The notes: generated by a model from the sequence alone, not told the origin. A DNA stretch of 8,085 nucleotides from Candidatus Woesearchaeota archaeon CG10_big_fil_rev_8_21_14_0_10_32_24 (GCA_002763025.1 PCYG01000039.1:3709-11793); one strand, 5' to 3'. Numbered from the stretch's first letter, positions 1 to 6,438 are shown. A program made the numbers and translations.

Positions 1-12
1 CTTCTAACAAAT

Positions 13-813
13 ATGTCAACACAAAAAATTACAGAAATCATCCAGAAATTAACAGATCATAAGAATGTTGTTATAACAGAACGGGGTGATGTTGCGATTG
101 CATCAGCATTATGTGCTGTTGAAACAGGTACAGTCATTATACCTGAAGAAGGGGGGTGGATAAGTTATCAGAAACTTCCACAAAAATTAGGGTTAAATTC
201 TATTACTGTAAAATGCGATCATGCAAAAATTGATCTTGAAGATTTAAAAGAAAAATCTAAATCTACACACGCAATTCTTTATCAAAATCCAGGGGGATAT
301 TTTGCAGAACAGCCGATGCAGGAAATTTATGAAATATGTAAAAAAAATGATTGTATTGTAATTATGGATGTTTCTGGTGGTATAGGTACAGATTTATGTG
401 AGGGACGATATGCAGATATTATGGTTGCGAGTTTCAGAACTTGGAAATTAGTAGATGCTGATGTTGGTGGATTTATTTCAAGTAATATCTTTGATTTAAG
501 TAAGGTCGATACATTAACAGATGAAACTTCTTTACATAAAATTCTTACGGCATTCCACAAATTACAAAAACGTATTATTATGCTAGAAAAAATGCGTGAA
601 AAAGTAATTGCAGATTTGATAGAATATGATATTGTTCACCCCAATGATTTAGGATTTGTTGTAGTTGTAAATTTTTATAATGATGAGGAGAAACAAACTA
701 TTATAAAATATTGTACAAATAATGAACTTGAATATACTGTTTGCCCACGTTATATTCGTGTAAATGAAGATGCAATTTCAATTGAACTTAAAAGAATCAA
801 GACAGTAGTATGA
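13..813 (+). CDS. Short PLP-dependent aminotransferase-like enzyme (fold type I)
   Basis: The 266-residue product has the order of a fold-type I PLP enzyme. A helix leads to a substrate/cofactor loop (ERGDVAIASAL, about 23-33), then strand-loop TVIIPEEGG (40-48), NPGGYFAEQP (92-101), an Asp-bearing strand IVIMDVSGG (115-123; D119 probably contacts the pyridine nitrogen), and ASFRTWKLVDADVGGF (139-154), where K145 is the likely Schiff-base lysine. The C-terminal small domain ends with CPRYIRVN. The pattern resembles the DegT/DnrJ/ArnB and class V groups, but the protein is about 100 residues shorter than usual. The frame is open back to base 1, so a start outside the window is possible; the ATG at 13 fits because the fold begins soon after it. 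The stop codon and last residue come from a MITE-like insertion. Removing it would give an end reading TVETHIKVK. Substrate unknown. Confidence 0.75.
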   Translation: MSTQKITEIIQKLTDHKNVVITERGDVAIASALCAVETGTVIIPEEGGWISYQKLPQKLGLNSITVKCDHAKIDLEDLKEKSKSTHAILYQNPGGYFAEQPMQEIYEICKKNDCIVIMDVSGGIGTDLCEGRYADIMVASFRTWKLVDADVGGFISSNIFDLSKVDTLTDETSLHKILTAFHKLQKRIIMLEKMREKVIADLIEYDIVHPNDLGFVVVVNFYNDEEKQTIIKYCTNNELEYTVCPRYIRVNEDAISIELKRIKTVV

Positions 814-916
814 ATTAAGCTCCCTGCACAGCACCATAGATTTTTGTTCTTGTTTAATTTTATTTACACAAAAATGTGCCTCAATTGGCAAGGGAGCTTA
901 ATTCATACAGACAGTA
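800..916. repeat. 8-bp target-site duplication AGACAGTA flanking the MITE
   Basis: AGACAGTA occurs at 800-807 and again at 909-916, directly abutting the 18-bp inverted repeats. Identity runs to 9 bp only because the first base of the element is also G. Collapsing the two copies restores an open frame across the site, which ends at the TGA at 938-940. Confidence 0.75.
808..908. mobile_element. 101-bp MITE-like palindromic insertion element
   Basis: The ends are a perfect 18-bp inverted repeat, GTATGAATTAAGCTCCCT at 808-825 and its reverse complement at 891-908. Weaker symmetry continues inward, with ATTTTTGT in both arms around 840 and 872. There is no room for a transposase, so it would have to be mobilised in trans. 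The same 8 bp, AGACAGTA, sits immediately outside each end. It supplies the last codon and the TGA stop of the upstream PLP-enzyme gene. As RNA it could fold into one long hairpin and so might also affect 3'-end formation. A plain intrinsic terminator is less likely because there is no terminal T-tract and the direct repeats fit insertion. Confidence 0.8.
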
Positions 917-922
917 GAAACA

Positions 923-930
923 CATATAAA
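923..930 (+). promoter_or_regulatory. TATA box for the zinc-ribbon gene
   Basis: CATATAAA is centred about 28 bp before the ATG at 955, the usual spacing for a leaderless or very short-leader archaeal transcript. It lies within what would have been the last codons of the upstream gene before the MITE inserted. No strong Shine-Dalgarno sequence precedes the ATG. Confidence 0.5.
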
Positions 931-954
931 GGTTAAGTGAAAAGATAGAGTCAT

Positions 955-1371
955 ATGGCATTAGAAATCCCTGAATCAATGGACGATTGTTTATATTTTA
1001 CAAATAGAACCCTTGAACCTAAAGGACAGATTCTTGCATGGGTACATAAGAAACAATGTCCAAAATGTAAATCTGCAAAGATGGGGAAACCTATTGAAAA
1101 AGGTAAAGTGAAAATTCGTGCAACTGTTTACGTTTGTCCCTCTTGTGGATTTGAAGAAGATAAAAAAACTCATGAAGAATCCTTAAAGATGGAAGCTCAA
1201 TACACTTGTCCTCATTGTGAAAAAGAAGGAGAAAGTTCAACCATTTATAAGCGTAACAGTTTTCAAGGTGTTCCTGCCTTTGTGATTGAATGTCAACATT
1301 GTAAAGGTTTAATACCTTTAACTAAGAAGTTAAAAAATATTAAAGAAAAGAAATCTAAGGCTAAGAAATAA
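955..1371 (+). CDS. Double zinc-ribbon protein of unknown function
   Basis: The 138-residue basic protein carries two zinc ribbons, each built from two CxxC knuckles. The first uses C35/C38 (CPKC) and C61/C64 (CPSC); the second uses C85/C88 (CPHC) and C113/C116 (CQHC). The tail is lysine-rich (about 122-138), as expected of a nucleic-acid-binding or ribosome/transcription-associated protein. The N-terminal 30 residues (LYFTNRTL, GQILAWV) are not cysteine-rich and may form a small separate strand pair. I do not recognise a named family. The spacing recalls transcription-factor S/RPB9-like ribbons, but the catalytic Asp-Glu pair of TFS is not evident in the second ribbon. It is expressed from its own TATA box and converges with the metallopeptidase gene downstream. 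Confidence 0.8.
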   Translation: MALEIPESMDDCLYFTNRTLEPKGQILAWVHKKQCPKCKSAKMGKPIEKGKVKIRATVYVCPSCGFEEDKKTHEESLKMEAQYTCPHCEKEGESSTIYKRNSFQGVPAFVIECQHCKGLIPLTKKLKNIKEKKSKAKK

Positions 1372-1409
1372 GTTCTAAAATATAAGGCTAAGAAATAATT
1401 TCTAAAATC
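1356..1409 (+). repeat. 27-bp tandem duplication spanning a stop codon
   Basis: Two adjacent 27-bp units, 1356-1382 and 1383-1409, both begin TAAGGCTAAGAAATAA and differ at two positions. The unit is nine codons long and contains the AAG-AAA-TAA end of the zinc-ribbon gene, so the second unit repeats the tail and stop in the same frame, downstream of the stop in use. It looks like a recent local slippage duplication. Confidence 0.85.
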
Positions 1410-1448
1410 TCATTCTTAATTATTAAATTTATATTAGTAATTTTCAAT

Positions 1449-2432
1449 TCACGAACAGAATCTTGTTTCTAAAATATATTTTGCTGAAGACTGGAACTCT
1501 TTTCTTTCGTAACTTGAAAAATAGTTTCCTGTATTATCTGCTAACATGTTCAGTAAATGATATTGGACACCCCACGCACCTAATTCCTGCAATGTTTGAT
1601 CATTAGGGGAACAAGTATGTCCTTTATACCCGCCATTAATTGTATGACGTGATTCGTGAATCATTAACACAGGGAGATGTCCTGCCCCTCCACCACTGTT
1701 AGTATTAATTATTTCTCTATATATAGGATCATCTAAATTATTCATTTCCAAATATATTATATCTTTACTAGCAGCATTACTACATTCATCACCTGGTTTA
1801 CACATAAAGTATTCAATCTGAGTCAATTCTAAACTTTTCATCCAAGAATACATATTATTATATTTTGGTGCCCACAGAAAATTCTTATCAAATGGGGTAC
1901 ATTTCATTAATCTGAATGTATTATACATGCTTAACATTACTGAAGATTCTTTTCCTCCTTCAGTACAAGACCATTCTACTGGTTCTTTATCAAAAACAAT
2001 ATTGAAATCCTTACGGATCATTTTAATCTCAGTTTCAGTAGGACATGTTTTTAATAATTCGCTCGCAGTTTTAAAATTACAGTTAATTCCTTCATTAATA
2101 TTAACAGTTTGATTAACAGTTTGTTTTAAGTTTTCTATCTCATATTTTTTTAGATTTAATCGTTCTTGATAAACGACTTCTGTTACACTTTTGACACGGT
2201 TTAACGAAAACCTGATCCCATTGATTGTCCTATAAGAATCCCGGCGAGTTGCTTCTCCTACAAGTGCGTGATTTTGAGTTTCACTTACATTTAGGATATT
2301 CTTTAATTCTTGGTCTGATAAATTTTCTAATTCTTTTTTGAGATCAGCATCAGAGATGGCAAATTTTTCTACATAAATCACAGTGATTAATAATAGAAAT
2401 ATAACTAATATAAAAAATACAAATTTCTTCAT
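1449..2432 (-). CDS. Membrane-anchored extracytoplasmic HExxH metallopeptidase candidate
   Basis: The product has 327 residues counted from the ATG at 2432. A TTG three bases upstream would add one residue, but the ATG has the better Shine-Dalgarno spacing. Residues about 3-21 form one hydrophobic segment preceded by lysines: a signal anchor or uncleaved signal peptide. HESRH at 259-263 is an HExxH zinc site. ELGAW follows, and E283 lies 19 residues after the second His, as in gluzincins (HExxH-x19-E). Eight cysteines (118, 130, 156, 178, 211, 217, 274, 326) suit disulfides outside the membrane. A glycine-rich stretch (NTNSGGGAGH) lies just before the helix carrying the zinc site. The region after the anchor is charged and helical. 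I cannot name the peptidase family, and the substrate is unknown. It lies downstream of the coiled-coil gene on the same strand, with about 106 bp between them. Confidence 0.72.
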   Translation of the reverse strand: MKKFVFFILVIFLLLITVIYVEKFAISDADLKKELENLSDQELKNILNVSETQNHALVGEATRRDSYRTINGIRFSLNRVKSVTEVVYQERLNLKKYEIENLKQTVNQTVNINEGINCNFKTASELLKTCPTETEIKMIRKDFNIVFDKEPVEWSCTEGGKESSVMLSMYNTFRLMKCTPFDKNFLWAPKYNNMYSWMKSLELTQIEYFMCKPGDECSNAASKDIIYLEMNNLDDPIYREIINTNSGGGAGHLPVLMIHESRHTINGGYKGHTCSPNDQTLQELGAWGVQYHLLNMLADNTGNYFSSYERKEFQSSAKYILETRFCS

Positions 2433-2439
2433 CAATCAA

Positions 2440-2444
2440 ACCTC
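2440..2444 (-). promoter_or_regulatory. Shine-Dalgarno site (GAGGT) choosing the ATG at 2432
   Basis: On the minus strand GAGGT is followed by seven bases and then ATG. The same site would be only four bases from the alternative TTG at 2435. Most other genes here look leaderless, so this is the clearest ribosome binding site in the window. Confidence 0.6.
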
Positions 2445-2466
2445 ATGACTTTATGAAACATTTAGA

Positions 2467-2476
2467 TACTTAAAAG
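2467..2476 (-). promoter_or_regulatory. Possible TATA box for the HExxH protein gene
   Basis: CTTTTAAGTA on the minus strand is centred about 39 bp before the ATG. A start site about 26 bp downstream of it would give a leader of roughly 13 bases that just includes the GAGGT site. Moderate match only. Confidence 0.35.
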
Positions 2477-2538
2477 GTTTTCCTGTTTGAAGTTAATCTG
2501 AAACCCTCAATAATCTTTGTATTAGGGCACGGCATTTA

Positions 2539-3795
2539 TTAGGGAGAATTTTTAATAATTAATTTTACATTCAATAATTCTTTTGCTCTTGTGGTTATTT
2601 CTCTTTTAATTTCATCAAGATCATTCCTTTGTAATTTTGAATCTAATTTTTCAAATTTATCATTAATTAAATTCATATTTCCTTCTAATTTTGATAGGTC
2701 TTCATTTATGAATTTTATGTCATTCATCACATTAATTTTGCTCATAGACCCATGTAATATTTTTCTTTGATGTAATAAGTCTTCTTCTCTATTATGGAGA
2801 ATTTTGAAATAAGCTGGATCCCCATCTTCAACAAGTTCTAAAAAATGAGTTTCTTGTCTGTCATCAAAATTAAATATGTTGATGTTTGTTTTTAATGCAT
2901 TTAAGATTAATAAAATATCTAACTCTTTGTCTTCTTTAAATGCAATAACACTATCTTCCAAATATTTTTTTAAAGTTTTATTATGGGGTGCAAGACGTTC
3001 ATATTTTCGGAAAGGTTTTTGTAATTTAGAGAAGTACGAGTGGATTTCACAATCTAATCGCTTTTGGTCTTTTGTGACCTTTTCATATTTTTCTTGAAGA
3101 CTTTCTAATTCTTTTAACTCTTTGCTTTCATTTAATTTAGTTAATTTTTCCTTTTTATTTTTAAGATTATTTTGTAATGTCCTTCTTTCTTCTTTACATT
3201 CATCAACTAATTTTTCTAATTCTTTATTTTTGTTATTATCTTCATGTAATTGTTTAATTAATTCTTGAATTTTTAAAATTTCATGAATGTTTAACTTAAC
3301 TGTCTGATCAGAAAATTTTTTTACTAATAAGTTTAATTCACCTACTGATTTGAAAATAGGTTCCACCTCCTTTGCAAATAAATGTTCAGTAGCTTCATGA
3401 CTTTTCCCTGTTTTCTTTGCTAATTCATCAATCATCTCATTTAATGTATTGTTAAATTGAATTGATGCCGTAAAATTATATTTTTCCATACATTCTAATT
3501 TTTCTAAAAAATAAAATACTTCTTTCACATAATTATCTCTATGTCCTATTACAATGTTTTGAATTCTTGGTTCTACGACTTTATGTTTCTCTGGAATCTC
3601 TTGGATTTCTAAGATTTTATTTTTTTCAAAAATGTGAGATTTTAATTCATTTACCTTAGAAAAATATTTGATGATGTATTTATTAAACTCATGTTTTGAC
3701 GTTTCATAATCTAACCATAACTGAAGATCCTGTGTAAGGACTTCTTTTATTTTGGGTTCATTATTCGTAAATATTTTGTGAAGGAATTTAAACAT
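2539..3795 (-). CDS. Cytoplasmic coiled-coil protein of unknown function
   Basis: The 418-residue product has no signal peptide or membrane segment. Residues 1-60 carry LQLWLDYE and predicted helices. Residues 80-165 form a helical region that includes IVIGHRDNYVKEVFYFLEKL. Residues about 171-255 are a long charged coiled coil rich in Lys, Glu and Leu heptads. Residues 255-345 look globular (FSKLQKPFRKYERLAP, then LDILLILNALKTNINIF), and a second coiled coil covers about 355-405. The order resembles uncharacterised archaeal coiled-coil proteins in which a KYE-type motif and a small domain follow the coil. I cannot assign a function; a structural or cytoskeleton-like role is conceivable but not shown. 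It is transcribed divergently from metG with its own TATA box. Confidence 0.75.
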   Translation of the reverse strand: MFKFLHKIFTNNEPKIKEVLTQDLQLWLDYETSKHEFNKYIIKYFSKVNELKSHIFEKNKILEIQEIPEKHKVVEPRIQNIVIGHRDNYVKEVFYFLEKLECMEKYNFTASIQFNNTLNEMIDELAKKTGKSHEATEHLFAKEVEPIFKSVGELNLLVKKFSDQTVKLNIHEILKIQELIKQLHEDNNKNKELEKLVDECKEERRTLQNNLKNKKEKLTKLNESKELKELESLQEKYEKVTKDQKRLDCEIHSYFSKLQKPFRKYERLAPHNKTLKKYLEDSVIAFKEDKELDILLILNALKTNINIFNFDDRQETHFLELVEDGDPAYFKILHNREEDLLHQRKILHGSMSKINVMNDIKFINEDLSKLEGNMNLINDKFEKLDSKLQRNDLDEIKREITTRAKELLNVKLIIKNSP

Positions 3796-3815
3796 ATACC
3801 CTTATTTGAGAAGAT

Positions 3816-3825
3816 GTTATATAAT
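3816..3825 (-). promoter_or_regulatory. TATA box for the coiled-coil gene
   Basis: ATTATATAAC on the minus strand is centred about 25 bp before the ATG at 3795, so the transcript is probably leaderless or nearly so. Confidence 0.6.
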
Positions 3826-3877
3826 AGTTTTGTTGTATTTTTGCTATTTTTCATATTTCCCATTTTTTAAAGTAACG

Positions 3878-3887
3878 TTTATATAAT
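3878..3887 (+). promoter_or_regulatory. TATA box for metG
   Basis: TTTATATAAT is centred about 25 bp before the ATG at 3908 and is preceded by a purine-rich AAAGTAACG that could serve as the TFB recognition element. This predicts a leaderless metG transcript. About 55 bp separate it from the divergent TATA box of the coiled-coil gene. Confidence 0.65.
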
Positions 3888-3907
3888 ATCACTCTTCTTC
3901 AAAGTGA

Positions 3908-5959
3908 ATGGTCAAATCAATCGTCACATGTGCACTTCCTTATGCAAACGGTAAATTACATATAGGTCACATGCTGGAACACATCCAAGGTGACATTTAT
4001 GCACGATTCTTAAGGCTCATTGGAAAGGATGTTCTTTTCATCGGTGGTGCAGATATGCATGGGACCCCAGTTGAATTAAATGCAGCAAAGGCGGGGATTG
4101 ATGTAGAAGTATTTGCTGAAGCATACAGAAAAGAATTTGTTAAAAATTTTAAGGATTACTTAATTGAATACGATAATTTCTATAAAACTCATTCTACAGA
4201 AAATAAAGAATTTGCTGAATTTTTCTTTAAAACTTTGAAGGAAAAGGGATTTGTAAAAATTAAAGCAATGGAACAAATGTATGATGAGAAAGCACAAAGA
4301 TTTCTTCCAGATAGATATGTTAAAGGAACATGTCCAAAATGTAATGCGGAAGATCAATATGGTGACATCTGTGAATCATGTGGCACAATTTACAATCCTA
4401 TAGATTTAATTAATCCATATAGTGTAATTACACAAACAAAGCCCGTTCTTAAAACATCTAAACATTATTTTATTGAGTTATCTAAATTTGGATCTCAACT
4501 GAAAGAATGGATTGATCAAAGTAATTTTCAACCTGAAATTATAAACTGGTTACAGAATTGGATGCATGAAGGATTAGAAGATTGGTGCATTTCTAGAGAT
4601 GAACCTTATTTCGGATTTGAAATTCCAGGTTCTGAAAAAGAAACTGGTTCCAAGAAATTCTTTTATGTGTGGTTAGATGCACCAATAGGATACATTTCAT
4701 CTACTAAAAATTATACTGATAAACATAATTTAAATTGGGAAGATTATTGGAAAGGTGGCGAGATCACACATATCCTTGGAAAAGATATTGTGTATTTCCA
4801 TTACTTATTTTGGCCTGCAATGTTAATGGCGGTAGGATTCTCTTTACCCAAAGTACAGACACATGGATTTATCACTGTGAATGGTAAAAAAATGAGTAAA
4901 TCTCGTGGAACATTTTTTACAGCAGATGATTTCATTAAATTATACGATGCAGAATCCTTACGATTTTATTATGCATCTCATTTAGATCAAAAAGTAGTAG
5001 ACATCAATTTAGATTTCAAAGACTTTCAAGCTGTTATTAATAATGTATTGATGGGGAATCTTGGAAACTTCTGTTACAGAACTTTAGTGTTTGCACAAAA
5101 AAACTATTTAACGATTGAAACAGTTGCACACGAGGAAGAATTAGAAAAAGAAATAACCACGCTTATTGCTGAAATCAAAGAACATTATAACTCATTTGAT
5201 TTTAAAAGTGCAGTGCAAAAAATTTTAAGAATTTCCGATATTGGAAATCAATACTTCCAGAAAGCACAACCATGGTCTGATAAAGATGCAGAAGAATCAA
5301 AAGCTGCTGTAGGATTCTGTGTGAATCTTGTGCGTACTCTTTCAATTTTAGTGCAACCAATTGTGCCAATCTTATCAAAGAAAGTTCAATCCACATTATC
5401 TGAAGAAAAATTAATGTGGAAGGATATTTCATTTAATTGGAATGGAATGTTACAAATACCAGAACAACTCGTACAGAAAATTGAAAGCTTACCTGTCTCA
5501 AATGATTTCCCCATTCACATGAAAGTAGGTGAAATTATTGAAGTTAAGGACCATCCTGATGCAGATAAATTATATGTGATGCAAGTTAATTTTGGATCAG
5601 AGAGAAAACAAATCGTTGCAGGATTAAAAAAACATTTTACACCTGAACAATTAGTTGGGATAAACGCTGTGTTCTGTGTAAATTTAAAACCTGCAAAATT
5701 ACGTGGTGAATTATCCCAAGGCATGAGTATGATAGCAGAAGATGATGAAGGAAATCTTTCCTGGCTGAATCCTAGTGAAGATATTGAAATAGGTCAAGAA
5801 GTACAATTTGAAGGATTAAAGAATGCAGAAAAAGAAATCACGTTTGATGAATTTGTAAAAATAAAACTTGTTGCAAAAGGTGGAAAGATTTTCTATGATG
5901 GGAAAGAATTGCAGAAAATTACAGTTTCCGGTGTCAAAGATGGTGCGACTGTTAGATAG
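3908..5959 (+). CDS. metG: Methionyl-tRNA synthetase with fused C-terminal tRNA-binding domain
   Basis: This cytoplasmic class Ia synthetase charges tRNA-Met with methionine using ATP. The 683-residue protein has HIGH at 18-21 in the Rossmann fold and a single zinc knuckle in the connective insertion (C142, C145, C155, C158). KMSKS lies at 328-332. The helical anticodon-binding domain includes NQYFQKAQPW. Residues about 534-640 form an EMAPII/Trbp111-type OB fold (MKVGEIIEV, DADKLYVMQV, QIVAGL, KLRGELSQGM). A tail of about 40 residues follows, starting EITFDEFVKIKL and probably involved in dimerisation or family-specific. Many archaea encode the OB domain as a separate gene; here it is fused. 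The start lies at leaderless distance from a TATA box. The 166-bp inverted-repeat element begins at the base after the TAG stop, without disturbing the frame. Confidence 0.97.
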   Translation: MVKSIVTCALPYANGKLHIGHMLEHIQGDIYARFLRLIGKDVLFIGGADMHGTPVELNAAKAGIDVEVFAEAYRKEFVKNFKDYLIEYDNFYKTHSTENKEFAEFFFKTLKEKGFVKIKAMEQMYDEKAQRFLPDRYVKGTCPKCNAEDQYGDICESCGTIYNPIDLINPYSVITQTKPVLKTSKHYFIELSKFGSQLKEWIDQSNFQPEIINWLQNWMHEGLEDWCISRDEPYFGFEIPGSEKETGSKKFFYVWLDAPIGYISSTKNYTDKHNLNWEDYWKGGEITHILGKDIVYFHYLFWPAMLMAVGFSLPKVQTHGFITVNGKKMSKSRGTFFTADDFIKLYDAESLRFYYASHLDQKVVDINLDFKDFQAVINNVLMGNLGNFCYRTLVFAQKNYLTIETVAHEEELEKEITTLIAEIKEHYNSFDFKSAVQKILRISDIGNQYFQKAQPWSDKDAEESKAAVGFCVNLVRTLSILVQPIVPILSKKVQSTLSEEKLMWKDISFNWNGMLQIPEQLVQKIESLPVSNDFPIHMKVGEIIEVKDHPDADKLYVMQVNFGSERKQIVAGLKKHFTPEQLVGINAVFCVNLKPAKLRGELSQGMSMIAEDDEGNLSWLNPSEDIEIGQEVQFEGLKNAEKEITFDEFVKIKLVAKGGKIFYDGKELQKITVSGVKDGATVR

Positions 5960-6125
5960 TAATACTTTAGTGTTCTGAAGCAAAGAAATCACCAATTTAT
6001 GAACGTTTATCGACTCTAACATTTCTTTGCTGGTGGGGGAAGCCTCTTACGAGGTGCCCGCAGTGCAATCCCGCCAGCAGAAAAGTGAGTCGGTGCTATC
6101 TCTGCTTCATTTTGCTAAAGTATTA
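5960..6125 (+). mobile_element. 166-bp terminal-inverted-repeat element, copy 1 (complete)
   Basis: The ends TAATACTTTAG (5960-5970) and CTAAAGTATTA (6115-6125) are perfect inverted repeats. After a divergent 5-base spacer the repeat resumes as TGAAGCAAAG against TGAAGCAGAG. The outside flanks TGTTAGATA (5950-5958) and TGTAAGATA (6126-6134) match at 8 of 9 bases, a possible aged target duplication. The interior is GC-richer than its surroundings and can fold. AGCAAAGAAAT at 5979-5989 pairs with 6021-6031. CTGGTGGG at 6030-6037 pairs with CCCGCCAG at 6070-6077, enclosing the hairpin CCTC-TTAC-GAGG. AGCAGA (6076-6081) could pair with TCTGCT (6101-6106). No ORF is present. An inverted second copy begins at 8013. 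Best read as a MITE-like element; a structured RNA gene carried in repeats is the alternative. Confidence 0.75.
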
Positions 6126-6217
6126 TGTAAGATAATATGATAAATAAACTAATAAGGGATATACTGAAATTCCTTAATTACCGAATGGAAATTCATAGAG
6201 AGTGCTAAAGAGACTTG

Positions 6218-6331
6218 ATGAGCGAAATGAAACATCTTATTGTGACATCCAATGGTGTAAGTGAAATTAGTAATTTTTTATTAGAAATCAAAAACCCAAC
6301 CACAGCAAGCTGTGGGGTATGTTTAAATTAA
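6218..6331 (+). pseudogene. Possible 5' remnant of a peptidase E-like (S51) gene
   Basis: Reading from ATG 6218 or 6227 gives MKHLIVTSNGVSEISNFLLE and then IKNP before the frame enters a hairpin and stops at 6329-6331. The strand-loop LIVTSNG followed by a helix, LLE and a K-P turn resembles the N-terminus of dipeptidase E-type proteins (family S51, usually over 200 residues), where the next strand would be expected exactly where the hairpin starts. The catalytic Ser and the rest are missing. I read it as a gene head cut off by the palindromic repeat or a deletion. The match is short, so a chance frame cannot be excluded. Confidence 0.4.
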
Positions 6332-6345
6332 TATTGGGTTTTTGG
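6288..6345. repeat. Nested hairpin with REP-like palindrome 1
   Basis: Outer arms AAAAACCCAA (6290-6299) and TTGGGTTTTT (6334-6343) pair perfectly, extended by a C-G and a G-U pair. Inside, CCACAGC-AA-GCTGTGG (6300-6315) forms a second hairpin followed by GGTATG. The loop and tail (GCAAGC, then GGGGTATG) are shared with the palindrome at 6411-6438. Confidence 0.7.
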
Positions 6346-6372
6346 TGCAAAAAATGAGTCTCATTTTTGCAC
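6345..6372. repeat. AT-rich inverted repeat hairpin
   Basis: GTGCAAAAAATGA (6345-6357) pairs with TCATTTTTGCAC (6361-6372) with one bulged A and a 3-base loop. It directly follows the preceding hairpin. Confidence 0.65.
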
Positions 6373-6392
6373 TAAAAACAACTTTGTTTTTA
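6373..6392. repeat. AT-rich inverted repeat hairpin ending in a T-run
   Basis: TAAAAACAA (6373-6381) and TTGTTTTTA (6384-6392) are perfect inverted repeats with a two-base spacer. With the two hairpins before it, this could act as a transcription stop on either strand. Confidence 0.55.
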
Positions 6393-6410
6393 TGTGTTTA
6401 CTCTTAATTA

Positions 6411-6438
6411 GTCGCTGCAAGCAGCGGGGTATGAACCC
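6411..6438. repeat. REP-like palindrome 2
   Basis: CGCTGC-AA-GCAGCG (6413-6426) is followed by GGGT-ATGA-ACCC (6427-6438), a second small hairpin. The core GCAAGC and the tail GGGGTATG are identical to those of the palindrome at 6300-6321, while the outer stem bases differ on both arms and still pair. This is the pattern of REP or IS200/IS605-type recognition hairpins. Confidence 0.6.

Noticed and set aside
808..908. Palindrome after the PLP gene as a simple intrinsic terminator
   Set aside because: The spacer between arms is 65 bases, there is no terminal T-tract, and exact direct repeats abut both ends, which fits insertion better.
2433..2435. TTG start for the exported metallopeptidase
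   Set aside because: The adjacent ATG at 2432 has better spacing from the GAGGT site and is the usual start codon.
6030..6080. Possible tRNA or known ribozyme/riboswitch in the folded part of the 166-bp element
   Set aside because: No T-loop TTC consensus, no acceptor stem closing at the right distance, and no HDV, hammerhead or twister core could be matched.
6082..6096. GAGTCGGTGC resembles the terminal hairpin of a Cas9 tracrRNA
   Set aside because: The partner arm GCACCGACTC is not present on the same strand nearby, there is no CRISPR repeat or cas gene, and the segment belongs to a repeated TIR element.
6126..6285. Similarity of 6126-6285 to domain I of 23S rRNA (CCGAATGG, then AATTCATAG, then GAGCGAA, then GAAACATCTTA in the conserved order)
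   Set aside because: Spacings between the motifs do not match rRNA helices, the sequence stops being rRNA-like after about 6270, and the strongest block is better explained as the coding start of a peptidase E-like fragment.
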